Under the pieces are notes generated by a model. That model saw nothing but the letters and a program-made list of their open reading frames with translations, did not search any database and had not been told where the DNA came from. The translations under genes were made by a program, and so were the position numbers. DNA of 42,708 nt, from NCBI GenBank assembly GCA_016872715.1, contig VGZD01000020.1, positions 1-42,708 of the forward strand, in the 5' to 3' direction. Origin of the DNA: Planctomycetota bacterium (GTDB lineage Bacteria > Planctomycetota > UBA1135 > GCA-002686595). This document shows, piece by piece, positions 8,512 to 15,534 of this stretch (its first letter is position 1; every line of letters starts with the position of its first letter).

Positions 8512-9918
8512 ATGTCGCCTGACCACCGCGCCACGCTGCTCGCGCTCCTCGCCGCACCGCTCGCGAGCGGGACGCTCGCCGCCAAGCTCCCCCGGTCCGT
8601 GCCGCAAGCGAGCGCGCCGCGCGACTTCACGGACGACGGCCGAGTGTTCCTCGAGCTCGAGCCCGCCACATCGCAGGCCCACGTCGGCGTTCCTCAGCGC
8701 GTCGAGCTCCGAATCGGCATCGAGCGCGGCTTCCTCGAGAGCGATCTCGTCCCGCTGTTCGCGCGCTCGCTCGACCTGCCCGTCGAGGTGCGCGCACCGT
8801 GGCTGCGCGAGCCGCGCGGCGGCCGCTGGCTCGCACTACAGGCGTGCGCTCCCTCGCGCACTCTCGCGCTCGACGGCGGCATCGCGCTCGCCTGTGCGCG
8901 CGCGGACATCGAGCGCGACGGCCGCACCTTCGCGCTGCACGCGCTCGCCTTCGAGTGGTTGCCCGAGTCTCCCGGAGAGCTCGTGCTCGATGGCACGGAG
9001 CTGCGCTTGGCCTATGCGAGCGCCTTCGACGTCGACCCGTTTCGCGGGCGGGTGCCGCGCGATCGCGTCGACGCGCGCGTGCGCGGTCCGCTCGCGCGCC
9101 TGCGGGCCCTCGCGCTGCCCGAGCAGGGCCGCCCGCCGCAGTTCGGCGGCGCGGTGGGGAACTTCACGATCCTGACCGAAGCCGAGCCGCGCGAGGTGGA
9201 GGTCGGCGGCGTGCTGCTGCTCACCACGCAGATCGCGGGCCAAGGCAACTTCGGCCACTTCGCGGCGCCGCGCATCGGCCCGTTCGACGGCCTGCACGTG
9301 GTGTCCGAGCGTTCCGAGCTCGGGGACGGCAGTCTGCGCATCGAGTGCGAGCTGCGTGTGACCGAGGAGCGCGTGCGCGAGATCCCGCCCGTGGAGCTCG
9401 CCTACTTCACGCCCGCCGCCCCCGGACGCTATGAAATAGCCCGCGCGCCGCCCCTGCCGTTGCGCGTCCGCCGCCCCATGCTCCCCGCGCTCACCGACAT
9501 CTCCGCGCCCGCGCCGCCGCTGTCGTCTCCGCTGGTGCTGGTCGTGGCCGGTGGCCTCGCGCTGATCGCGATCGGCCTCGTGCTGCGCGCGCGCAGCCGC
9601 CGCGGCCCGCCGAGCGCCAACGAGCACGCCATGGCCGCGGACTTCGAGACGCGCTTGATTCGCCCCGGCGGCGACGTGACGCGTCTGTATCCGGCGTACC
9701 TCGCCGCGCGCCTCGGCGACGATCCGGCCACGGTCGTGACGCCCGATCTCGCGCAGCGCCTCGAGCGCGAAGGCGCGCCCGCGGAGCTCGCCTCGCGCGC
9801 GGCGGCGCTCGCGCTCGAGCTCGCGGCGGCCAACTACGGCCGCAAGGCGCCCAAGGACGTGCTCGAGCGCGCGCGCGCCACCGTGCGCGAGCTCGATCAC
9901 CACTCGTTGCGCGGCTAG
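8512..9918 (+). CDS. BatD-like membrane-anchored protein
   Basis: This 468-residue protein has a short hydrophobic N-terminus (probably a signal peptide), an extracytoplasmic beta-rich region and a single membrane helix at about residues 340-359 followed by a 100-residue cytoplasmic tail. The segments PPQFGGAVGNFTI, then a 'VGGVLLLTTQIAGQGNFGHF' strand, FDGLHVV and IPPVELAYFTPAAPGRYE match the BatD (oxygen tolerance) family pattern of repeated Ig-like modules. BatD proteins normally sit in an operon with a MoxR ATPase and von Willebrand factor A proteins (BatA/BatB). None are seen here, so this copy is an orphan or has a different partner. It is divergent from the GCS2-CBS gene. Confidence 0.7.
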   Translation: MSPDHRATLLALLAAPLASGTLAAKLPRSVPQASAPRDFTDDGRVFLELEPATSQAHVGVPQRVELRIGIERGFLESDLVPLFARSLDLPVEVRAPWLREPRGGRWLALQACAPSRTLALDGGIALACARADIERDGRTFALHALAFEWLPESPGELVLDGTELRLAYASAFDVDPFRGRVPRDRVDARVRGPLARLRALALPEQGRPPQFGGAVGNFTILTEAEPREVEVGGVLLLTTQIAGQGNFGHFAAPRIGPFDGLHVVSERSELGDGSLRIECELRVTEERVREIPPVELAYFTPAAPGRYEIARAPPLPLRVRRPMLPALTDISAPAPPLSSPLVLVVAGGLALIAIGLVLRARSRRGPPSANEHAMAADFETRLIRPGGDVTRLYPAYLAARLGDDPATVVTPDLAQRLEREGAPAELASRAAALALELAAANYGRKAPKDVLERARATVRELDHHSLRG

Positions 9919-9940
9919 CCCCGCGTCTCGCGCCCCGATC

Positions 9941-10010
9941 GAGCGCGCTCAGCCTCGATGGAGCGTGCTCGGCTTCGATGGAGCGCGCTCGGCTTCGATG
10001 GAGCGCGCTC
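9941..10010. repeat. 20-bp tandem array, each unit carrying a 10-bp palindrome
   Basis: GAGCGCGCTC (once GAGCGTGCTC) occurs at 9941, 9961, 9981 and 10001, exactly 20 bp apart, joined by the spacer ggcttcgatg or agcctcgatg. The 10-mer is its own reverse complement. The array lies in the 90-bp gap between convergent genes, and its last copy touches the TGA stop of the racemase gene at 10009-10011. Confidence 0.9.
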
Positions 10011-11073
10011 AGAGGGCGAGTTCCGCGCCCAGTCCCACGCGCGCCAGAGTGGAGAGCCTGTCCCGTTCGAGCGCGAAGCCGCCGCGGAAGGGGTCGCGTG
10101 CGAGGTCGAAGCTGCCGTCGAGGTCGAGCCACGCCGTCGCGCGCAGCGCGAGCGCACAGTGCAGCGCCGCCGCGATGCCGAGCACGCTCTCGTCCATGCA
10201 GCCCCACAGCAGCCGATAGCCCGCGGCCTGCGCGGCGCGCGCGAGCTCGAGTGCGCCGCCGGGGCCGCCGCTCTTCATCAGCTTGACGTTGAGGCCGCCG
10301 TAGGGGCTGCCGCAGCTCGCAAGGCGCGCGAGGTCGCGCGTGGAATGCACGCTCTCGTCCGCGACCAGTCGCGCGCGCAGTGATGCGAACGCGGCCAGCT
10401 CGCCGTCGAGCTCGGGCCGCATCGGCTGTTCGATCAGTGCGAGGTCGAGCACGTCGGCGCGCGCCGCGAGCTTGCGAAACGCCGCGAGGTCGTAGCCCTG
10501 ATTCGCGTCGATCCGCAGCTCCACGCGCGCCCCGAATCGCTCGCGCAGCTTCGCGAGCCGCTCGAGGTCGAGCTCGATGTCCGCGCCGGTCTTGACCTTG
10601 AGCAGCGCGAAGCCGCGCGCGACGTACTCGTCCGCTTCCGCGAGCGTCTCGGAGACGCTCTTGAGCCCGATCGTGATCGACGTGCGCAGCGAGCCATGGG
10701 CGCGCCCCAGCCACTCGACCAGCGGTTTTCCTGCGGCTCGCGAGGCGAGGTCGTGCAGCGCCATGTCGACGCCCGCGCGCGTCGCAGGACCGTCGATGCG
10801 CTGTTGCAGCTCGAGCTTCAGCGCCTCGAACTCGCCGAGCTCGCGACCGATGAGCCACTCGAGTCGCGTGGGAGCGAGCGCACGCGCCGCCTGCTCCGCG
10901 CTCTCGCCCGTCACTTCCTCCGCCGGCGACGCTTGGCCGTACGCGAGCGTGCCGTCGTCGCCCTCGAGCTCGACGAGCACCATCTCGACCTTGTCCCAGC
11001 TCCCGCCCGCGATCGCGTAGGGACGCGTGAGCGGAATGCGCACGAGGCGCGAACGGAGCGCGGCGATCCTCAC
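10009..11073 (-). CDS. dgcA: Enolase-superfamily racemase, dipeptide epimerase / N-acetyl-D-glutamate racemase (DgcA-like)
   Basis: This 354-residue enolase-superfamily enzyme has the features of the muconate-lactonizing/dipeptide-epimerase group: catalytic pair K159-V-K161 in 'LLKVKTG', metal ligands D189 (RIDANQG), E215 (LIEQP) and D239 (ADES), a second catalytic lysine K264 in NVKLMKSGG, and the C-terminal GCMDES loop. The GTG start at 11073 overlaps the TGA of the DUF1611 gene as GTGA, so translation is likely coupled. Dipeptide epimerase (L-Ala-D/L-Glu) is the classical annotation. The DUF1611 partner instead favours the DgcA role, turning N-acetyl-D-glutamate into N-acetyl-L-glutamate. 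The fold and catalytic class are secure; the substrate is inferred from context. Confidence 0.85.
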   Translation of the reverse strand: MRIAALRSRLVRIPLTRPYAIAGGSWDKVEMVLVELEGDDGTLAYGQASPAEEVTGESAEQAARALAPTRLEWLIGRELGEFEALKLELQQRIDGPATRAGVDMALHDLASRAAGKPLVEWLGRAHGSLRTSITIGLKSVSETLAEADEYVARGFALLKVKTGADIELDLERLAKLRERFGARVELRIDANQGYDLAAFRKLAARADVLDLALIEQPMRPELDGELAAFASLRARLVADESVHSTRDLARLASCGSPYGGLNVKLMKSGGPGGALELARAAQAAGYRLLWGCMDESVLGIAAALHCALALRATAWLDLDGSFDLARDPFRGGFALERDRLSTLARVGLGAELAL

Positions 11074-12137
11074 GCGCGCGTCTCGCGCTTCACATAGGCC
11101 TGCACGGCGTCGAGCAGCGGATCGAGCGGTTCGAGCAGCGGGTACGCGACGGGCAGGCCTGTTTCGCGCGCGATGCGCTCGCGCGTCGCGGCGCGCTCGG
11201 ATTCCTCGAGGTGTTCGTGGTTGAGCGCGATGCCGAGCACCTGCGCGCCGTACATGCCGACGAGCGCGATCTCGGAGGCGAGCGAGGGAATCAGGTTGCC
11301 GAGGCGCTCCTGATCTTCGAAGAAGCGCCGCGCGCTCGCGTGCTGCAGGATCACGCCGCGCGCGCCTCCCGAGAGGATCAACTCCGCGCCGCACGGTCCC
11401 GACGGATTGCGCAGCGCCGACTGGCCTTCGAGCACGATCAGGTCGGGCCGCGCTTCGCGGTCGGCCTCGACGATCGCGTGCTCGAGCTCGCCCGACACGA
11501 AGTCGTTGGGCGTCGAATCGAGCACGAAGCCCCAGCCGCAGCCCTGCATCCAGCCGGTCTGGCCGGTGTAGATCACCTCGGTCGCGATGCCGCGCTCGCG
11601 CGCCGCTTTGGCGAGCAACTGGCTCGTCGTGCGCTTGCCGAGCGCGCAATCGGTGCCGAGCAGCGCCAGCCGCGGCGCTCGGACCTGAGCGATCGCGCCG
11701 CTCCAAAAGTGCAGCTCCGCGCGGGATTTCGGGCGGCGTACATCGATGATCTTCGCACCGCTGCGCTCGGCGGCGGCGCGCAGCTGTGGCTCGTCGCCGA
11801 CCAAGTGGTGCAGGCCGTTGACCACGCCGATGCCGCGCTCGAGTGCCGCGAGCAGGGTCGCGCGCAGCGCCTGTGGCAGCACTCCTCCGGGCGTCGCGAC
11901 GCCGACCACGACCACGTCGGGCCTGCGACCGGTGGCGAGCAGCGCATCGAGGGACGCGAACGAGGGAATCTCGCGCGCGCGTCCGTCGAGCAGCTCGCCC
12001 GCGTCGCGCCCGGCGGCGAGCGCATCGATGAGCGCGATCACTTCGAAGCGGCAGGGACCGCGCACGAGGCCGTGCGCCGTCTTGGCGTCCGACGTGGCGA
12101 AGCGATCGAGGGTCAGGACGGCGGCGGTCTCGCGCAT
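11070..12137 (-). CDS. dgcN: DUF1611 P-loop protein, D-glutamate N-acetyltransferase DgcN-like
   Basis: This 355-residue soluble protein belongs to the DUF1611 family. The N-terminal half is Rossmann-like ('DVVVVGVATPGG', then VVNGLHHLVGDEP). The C-terminal half begins with a P-loop-like GTDCALGKRTT at about 161-171, followed by VIYTGQTGWMQGCGWGFVLDS, LIVLEGQSALRNPSGPCG and a regular Rossmann end. A DUF1611 member studied in a marine Pseudoalteromonas (DgcN) acetylates D-glutamate, and its gene lies next to the DgcA racemase, exactly the arrangement here. It lies 27 bp behind the FGase-like gene and overlaps the racemase gene by 4 bases. Other DUF1611 proteins may have other acceptors, so the substrate is provisional. 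Confidence 0.85.
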   Translation of the reverse strand: MRETAAVLTLDRFATSDAKTAHGLVRGPCRFEVIALIDALAAGRDAGELLDGRAREIPSFASLDALLATGRRPDVVVVGVATPGGVLPQALRATLLAALERGIGVVNGLHHLVGDEPQLRAAAERSGAKIIDVRRPKSRAELHFWSGAIAQVRAPRLALLGTDCALGKRTTSQLLAKAARERGIATEVIYTGQTGWMQGCGWGFVLDSTPNDFVSGELEHAIVEADREARPDLIVLEGQSALRNPSGPCGAELILSGGARGVILQHASARRFFEDQERLGNLIPSLASEIALVGMYGAQVLGIALNHEHLEESERAATRERIARETGLPVAYPLLEPLDPLLDAVQAYVKRETRA

Positions 12138-12164
12138 GCGAGCGCCAAGGATAGCCGCGGCGTG

Positions 12165-13094
12165 CTAGCGCTGCGTCGCGACGAACGGTGCGAGGGCGCG
12201 CGCGAGCGGCGCGGCGGCCCGCGACACGCGCTCGGCATCCGTGGCGAGCTCGACGAACGGCACGAACTCGCGCACCAGCAGGTCGCGGCGCACTTCGAGG
12301 CACAGCGCGGAAGCCGGACGTTGCGCCGCGAACTCGTGCGCCAGCGTGACGGGATGCAGCGGATAGGCGCTGTTGCGAGACACCTCGAAGCCCTCGGCCG
12401 TGAACTCGCGCTCGGCGCGCGCCGCGAGCTCTGGCAGCGCCAGCTCGACTCCCTCGGGATCCGCCGTGATCAGGTCGATCTCGGGTCGCAGCGGCCAGCG
12501 GCCGATGCGCTCGGGTGCGTAGGCCGCGCGCAGCGACTGCGCGATGTGCTCGTCGATCGCCACGTCGATCGAGCGCGGCGCGTAGCTGTGCACGAAGAGC
12601 GTCGCGCCTCCCCGAGCGCGCACGCCCTCGAAGGTGCGCGAAACCGTCTCGCGGTAGGCGAAGTAGCGCTCGAGCAGCAGCGCGCGATCGCGCTCGTCCT
12701 GCACCCAAGGTTGCAGTCCCGGCGTCATCTCCTCGGCCGTGCTCGCGCGGGCGAGCGTGTCGCGAGAGATGCGTCGGTTGCAGTCGAGGAACGTGCGCGG
12801 GACGCGACAGCGCACGACGGCGAGCACGCATTCCGGCCGCGCGCGCACGATCGCGCGCGCGACCGCGCTCGCAAGCTCCGGCGCGCCGACGTCGGTGTTC
12901 ACGAAGAAAAACTCGCGCAGCAGGGGCGGGAACGGGCCGCGCAGCACGCGGGCGAGCTCGTCGAAGTCCGCCGCGCTCGTCGCGCCATGGGCCACCTCGA
13001 GCAGCGCGCCCGCCGGCGCGTCCTTCGCCGCCGCCGCTCCGCGCACCAGCTCGACGTCGCACACTCCCTCGATGACCTGCCGGGAACTCTCCAT
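12165..13094 (-). CDS. N-formylglutamate amidohydrolase-like hydrolase
   Basis: This 309-residue protein resembles the N-formylglutamate amidohydrolase (FGase, PF05013) family. The order of landmarks fits: 'LLEVAHGAT' (His of the first metal motif), RVPRTFLDCNR (family 'DxNR'), LFVHSYAPRS (second His), then SRNSAYPLHPVTLAHEF and ALCLEVRRDLL (the late Glu). The family removes an acyl group from N-acyl-glutamate. It is the promoter-proximal gene of the trio with dgcN and dgcA, so the likely job is release of L-glutamate from the N-acetyl-L-glutamate made by the other two. The ATG at 13094 was chosen; the upstream extension looks non-coding. Similarity is moderate, and a non-catalytic or different amidase role cannot be ruled out. 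Confidence 0.7.
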   Translation of the reverse strand: MESSRQVIEGVCDVELVRGAAAAKDAPAGALLEVAHGATSAADFDELARVLRGPFPPLLREFFFVNTDVGAPELASAVARAIVRARPECVLAVVRCRVPRTFLDCNRRISRDTLARASTAEEMTPGLQPWVQDERDRALLLERYFAYRETVSRTFEGVRARGGATLFVHSYAPRSIDVAIDEHIAQSLRAAYAPERIGRWPLRPEIDLITADPEGVELALPELAARAEREFTAEGFEVSRNSAYPLHPVTLAHEFAAQRPASALCLEVRRDLLVREFVPFVELATDAERVSRAAAPLARALAPFVATQR

Positions 13095-13182
13095 CGCGCA
13101 CGGAGTACCCTCTCGACCGTCACGGTTGCAAGGGAGCAGATCCAATGGCTCGCGTCCGACGTACCATGGTCCCACGATCGCC

Positions 13183-14787
13183 ATGGCACTCCTCCGCGCG
13201 CTCCTCGTGCTCGCCTGCCTCGTCGCCACGCTCGCGCCGACCCGCGCCGCGCAGGGCGGCTACACGCGCGAGCGTTTTCCCGAGCTCGGCATCGACCTCG
13301 ATCGCCCGCGCGACTACGAGGCGATTCCGACCCAGCCCGACGAGCAGTTCGTCGCGCTGTACTTCGCCGAGAAGCTCGATCCCGATCCCGCCAAGCGCCG
13401 CTCCGCGCGCCCCGAGCTCTCGGTGGTCGACATCGCGTTCGTGCCCGACCCGCCGCCGCCCGATCCCGCGCCTGTCCCGCCCCCGGCGCCCGAGGAGGAC
13501 GAGCAGGGCCGCAGCAAGGCCAAGCCCCTCGAGCGCGAGCCGCAAGCGCCGCCGCCGCCGCCCGTCAGCACGCTCGAGCGCTGGTTCGAGCGCCACACCG
13601 GCTGGGACCTCGGTCGCGCGCAGCCCGGCAAGCCGCGCCACGGCTGGAGCTCGACTCTCTACACGCTCACGCTGCGCCGACCCAGTGGTGCGCAGCTTGC
13701 CGGTTGGTGCTACGCGTACCGGCAGGACGGCGTGCGCACCGTCGCCTTCGTCGCGACCTGCGCGCCCACCGACCTCGTCGAACAGGAGAAGATCTGGCGC
13801 CACATGGCGGAGAAGGCCGACCTCGCCGAGCCCGAGGGTCAGGATCTCACGAAGTTGCAGCAGAAGTACGCGCGCTCGGCCCTGCGCGGCGTCGACTATC
13901 GCATCGAGGTGCGGCGCAAGATGGTGCGCGGCTGGAAGGCCGAGGACACCGAGAATTTCATCATCCTCTACCACACCAACGATCAGCCGCTGATTCGCAC
14001 GCTGCTCGCGGACATCGAGTCGATCCGCAAGGAGTACATCAAGCTCTTCCCGCCCGCCGGGGAGATCAAGGCCGTCTCGACCGTGCGCGTGTGCCGCGAT
14101 CGCAACGAGTACATGGCCTACGGCGGGCCGCCGGGTTCGGCGGGGTACTGGAATTACGCCGCCGAAGAGCTCGTCTTCTACGACGCGCAGGTGAAGGAGA
14201 AGGGCAAGCGTTCGAGCGATGCCAACACCTTCATCGTGCTCTACCACGAGGCCTTTCACCAATACATCCACTACTCCTCGGGCGAGGTGCCGCCGCACTC
14301 GTGGTTCAACGAGGGCCACGGCGATTACTTCTCGGGCGCGGACGTGGTCGGCTCGAAGGTGCGCAAGATCGGCGTGAACCCGTGGCGCTTTGGAACCATC
14401 CAGCGCGCCGTCGAGGAAGCCAAGTTCGTCCCGTGGAAGGACATCCTGCGCTTCGAGCAACCCGAGTACTACCGCGGCGATCGCGTCGGCCTGTGCTACG
14501 CGCAAGGCTGGTCGATGGTGTACTTCCTGCGCCAGTCGCCGCTCGTCGCGAAGCACCCGCAGTGGTCGAAGCTGCTCGACACCTACTTCAACGAGCTCAA
14601 GCTCGATTACGCGCGCAATCTCGCCCTGCTCGAGACCCAAGGCCGCAAGGACGACCGCCGCGCCAAGGCCGAGGTCGGCGTCGCCTCTCGCCGCTACGCC
14701 CTCGAAAAGGCCCTCGACGGCATCGACGTCGACGCCCTCGAAGCCGCTTGGGTCGACTTCATCTCCAAGCTCGAATTCAAGCGCTGA
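13183..14787 (+). CDS. Exported DUF1570-family putative metallopeptidase
   Basis: This 534-residue exported protein has a signal peptide ending near AAQGG. A proline-rich linker of about 40 residues (around 90-130) follows, then a C-terminal zinc-peptidase-like domain. That domain carries HEAFHQ (His355, Glu356, His359) and, 18 residues later, WFNEGHGDYF with Glu377 as the third ligand, the gluzincin arrangement seen in DUF1570, a family common in Planctomycetota. The region before it (TENFIILYHTNDQPLI..) is the usual lead-in of the family. Substrate and role are unknown. The gene is divergent from the FGase-like gene across 88 bp and appears monocistronic. Confidence 0.85.
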   Translation: MALLRALLVLACLVATLAPTRAAQGGYTRERFPELGIDLDRPRDYEAIPTQPDEQFVALYFAEKLDPDPAKRRSARPELSVVDIAFVPDPPPPDPAPVPPPAPEEDEQGRSKAKPLEREPQAPPPPPVSTLERWFERHTGWDLGRAQPGKPRHGWSSTLYTLTLRRPSGAQLAGWCYAYRQDGVRTVAFVATCAPTDLVEQEKIWRHMAEKADLAEPEGQDLTKLQQKYARSALRGVDYRIEVRRKMVRGWKAEDTENFIILYHTNDQPLIRTLLADIESIRKEYIKLFPPAGEIKAVSTVRVCRDRNEYMAYGGPPGSAGYWNYAAEELVFYDAQVKEKGKRSSDANTFIVLYHEAFHQYIHYSSGEVPPHSWFNEGHGDYFSGADVVGSKVRKIGVNPWRFGTIQRAVEEAKFVPWKDILRFEQPEYYRGDRVGLCYAQGWSMVYFLRQSPLVAKHPQWSKLLDTYFNELKLDYARNLALLETQGRKDDRRAKAEVGVASRRYALEKALDGIDVDALEAAWVDFISKLEFKR

Positions 14788-14794
14788 CACGCGG

Positions 14795-14838
14795 ACTCGC
14801 CCCCGAACTCGCCCCCGAACTCGTCCCCGAACTCGCCA
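14795..14838. repeat. 12-bp tandem repeat just after the DUF1570 gene
   Basis: The unit actcgcccccga begins at 14795, 14807 and 14819, with a partial unit at 14831; one copy carries a single base change. The array starts 8 bases after the stop codon of the peptidase gene, inside a 159-bp intergenic stretch. Confidence 0.85.
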
Positions 14839-14946
14839 CTCGCCCGCGCGAGCGCGCCGCACGGCCGCCGACGCGGCTTCGATCCGCCTGCCAGCCGAGA
14901 GCTCGCGCCTGACGTCCGCGGCGCGCTCGCGTATGCTGCGAGGCCG

Positions 14947-15432
14947 ATGCGCGCCGCCTCGAACCGCTCCCGCCGTCCGACGAGGCGCTCGATCCTCGCC
15001 CTCGCTTGGGCGCTGTGGGTCGTGCTGGTGCAGGCGCTCGGCGGAACGGCCGCGCTCGTGCACGCCCACGGCGGTGCGGGCGAGCACCTGCACCTCGTCG
15101 CCTCGCAGGTGCGCGACATGGACCACGCGGAGTGGCATCGCCGCGCGCACGCCGTGGAAGACAGCGAGCGCGACACGGAGCAAGAGCTCTCCGACGGCGC
15201 GCTCGAGCTGCTGCTCGAATTCCCCATCGCGCCTCAGCTCGGCCGCGGCGAGCGCGGCGGCGACCGCGACATCGAGCGCGACGTCGAGACCGCGGCGCGC
15301 GAGCTCGCGCCGTGTGTCTGGTTCGCTTGCGAGAGCGTCGACGCTCGCGCCCTCGTCTCCGCGTGCGCCTCGGCCCGAGGTTGGTGCCATTCCCGCGCCG
15401 GACCTCCGTCGCTGCTTCCGCTGCGCATCTAG
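14947..15432 (+). CDS. Small membrane-anchored His-rich protein of the metal-efflux operon
   Basis: This 161-residue protein has an Arg-rich N-terminus, one hydrophobic helix at about 16-36 and then a His-rich stretch (VHAHGGAGEHLHLV and HAEWHRRAH) on the outside. It stands immediately before the adaptor, pump and channel genes of a heavy-metal RND system and reads in the same direction, so a periplasmic metal-sensing or metal-capturing role is a reasonable guess. I do not recognise a named family. Two Cys pairs near the C-terminus (PCVWFAC, SACASARGWC) could form disulfides or bind metal. The ATG at 14947 is the only start before the Arg-rich segment. Confidence 0.65.
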   Translation: MRAASNRSRRPTRRSILALAWALWVVLVQALGGTAALVHAHGGAGEHLHLVASQVRDMDHAEWHRRAHAVEDSERDTEQELSDGALELLLEFPIAPQLGRGERGGDRDIERDVETAARELAPCVWFACESVDARALVSACASARGWCHSRAGPPSLLPLRI

Positions 15433-15534
15433 CTTCGATCGCTCGTGCCCGCATCGCGTGCTCGCGATGCTCCGGCGTGCTCGTGCGAGCCGCCGCCGCC
15501 GCTCGAATCTCGTTGCATCGTGGAAGGTCCGCGC

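Noticed and set aside
6161-9175. A 1004-codon plus-strand frame opposite the GCS2-CBS gene
   Set aside because: It overlaps two better supported genes, has no signal peptide, motif or start signal, and changes into the BatD-like frame region without a break.
13095-13182. A possible promoter (TTGCAA followed by TACTCC) read towards the FGase-like gene
   Set aside because: The spacing is 18 bp but the -10 element is poor, so the match is not better than chance in this region.
11211-14912. A 1233-codon open frame on the plus strand opposite the racemase, dgcN and FGase-like genes
   Set aside because: It runs antisense to three genes with clear family motifs and is rich in Arg, Ala and Gln with no domain; it is a by-product of the GC-rich codon bias.
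14947-15432. Assignment of the His-rich protein to the DUF2946 family
   Set aside because: The His pattern and length are similar, but no conserved motif order could be matched, so no family name is given.
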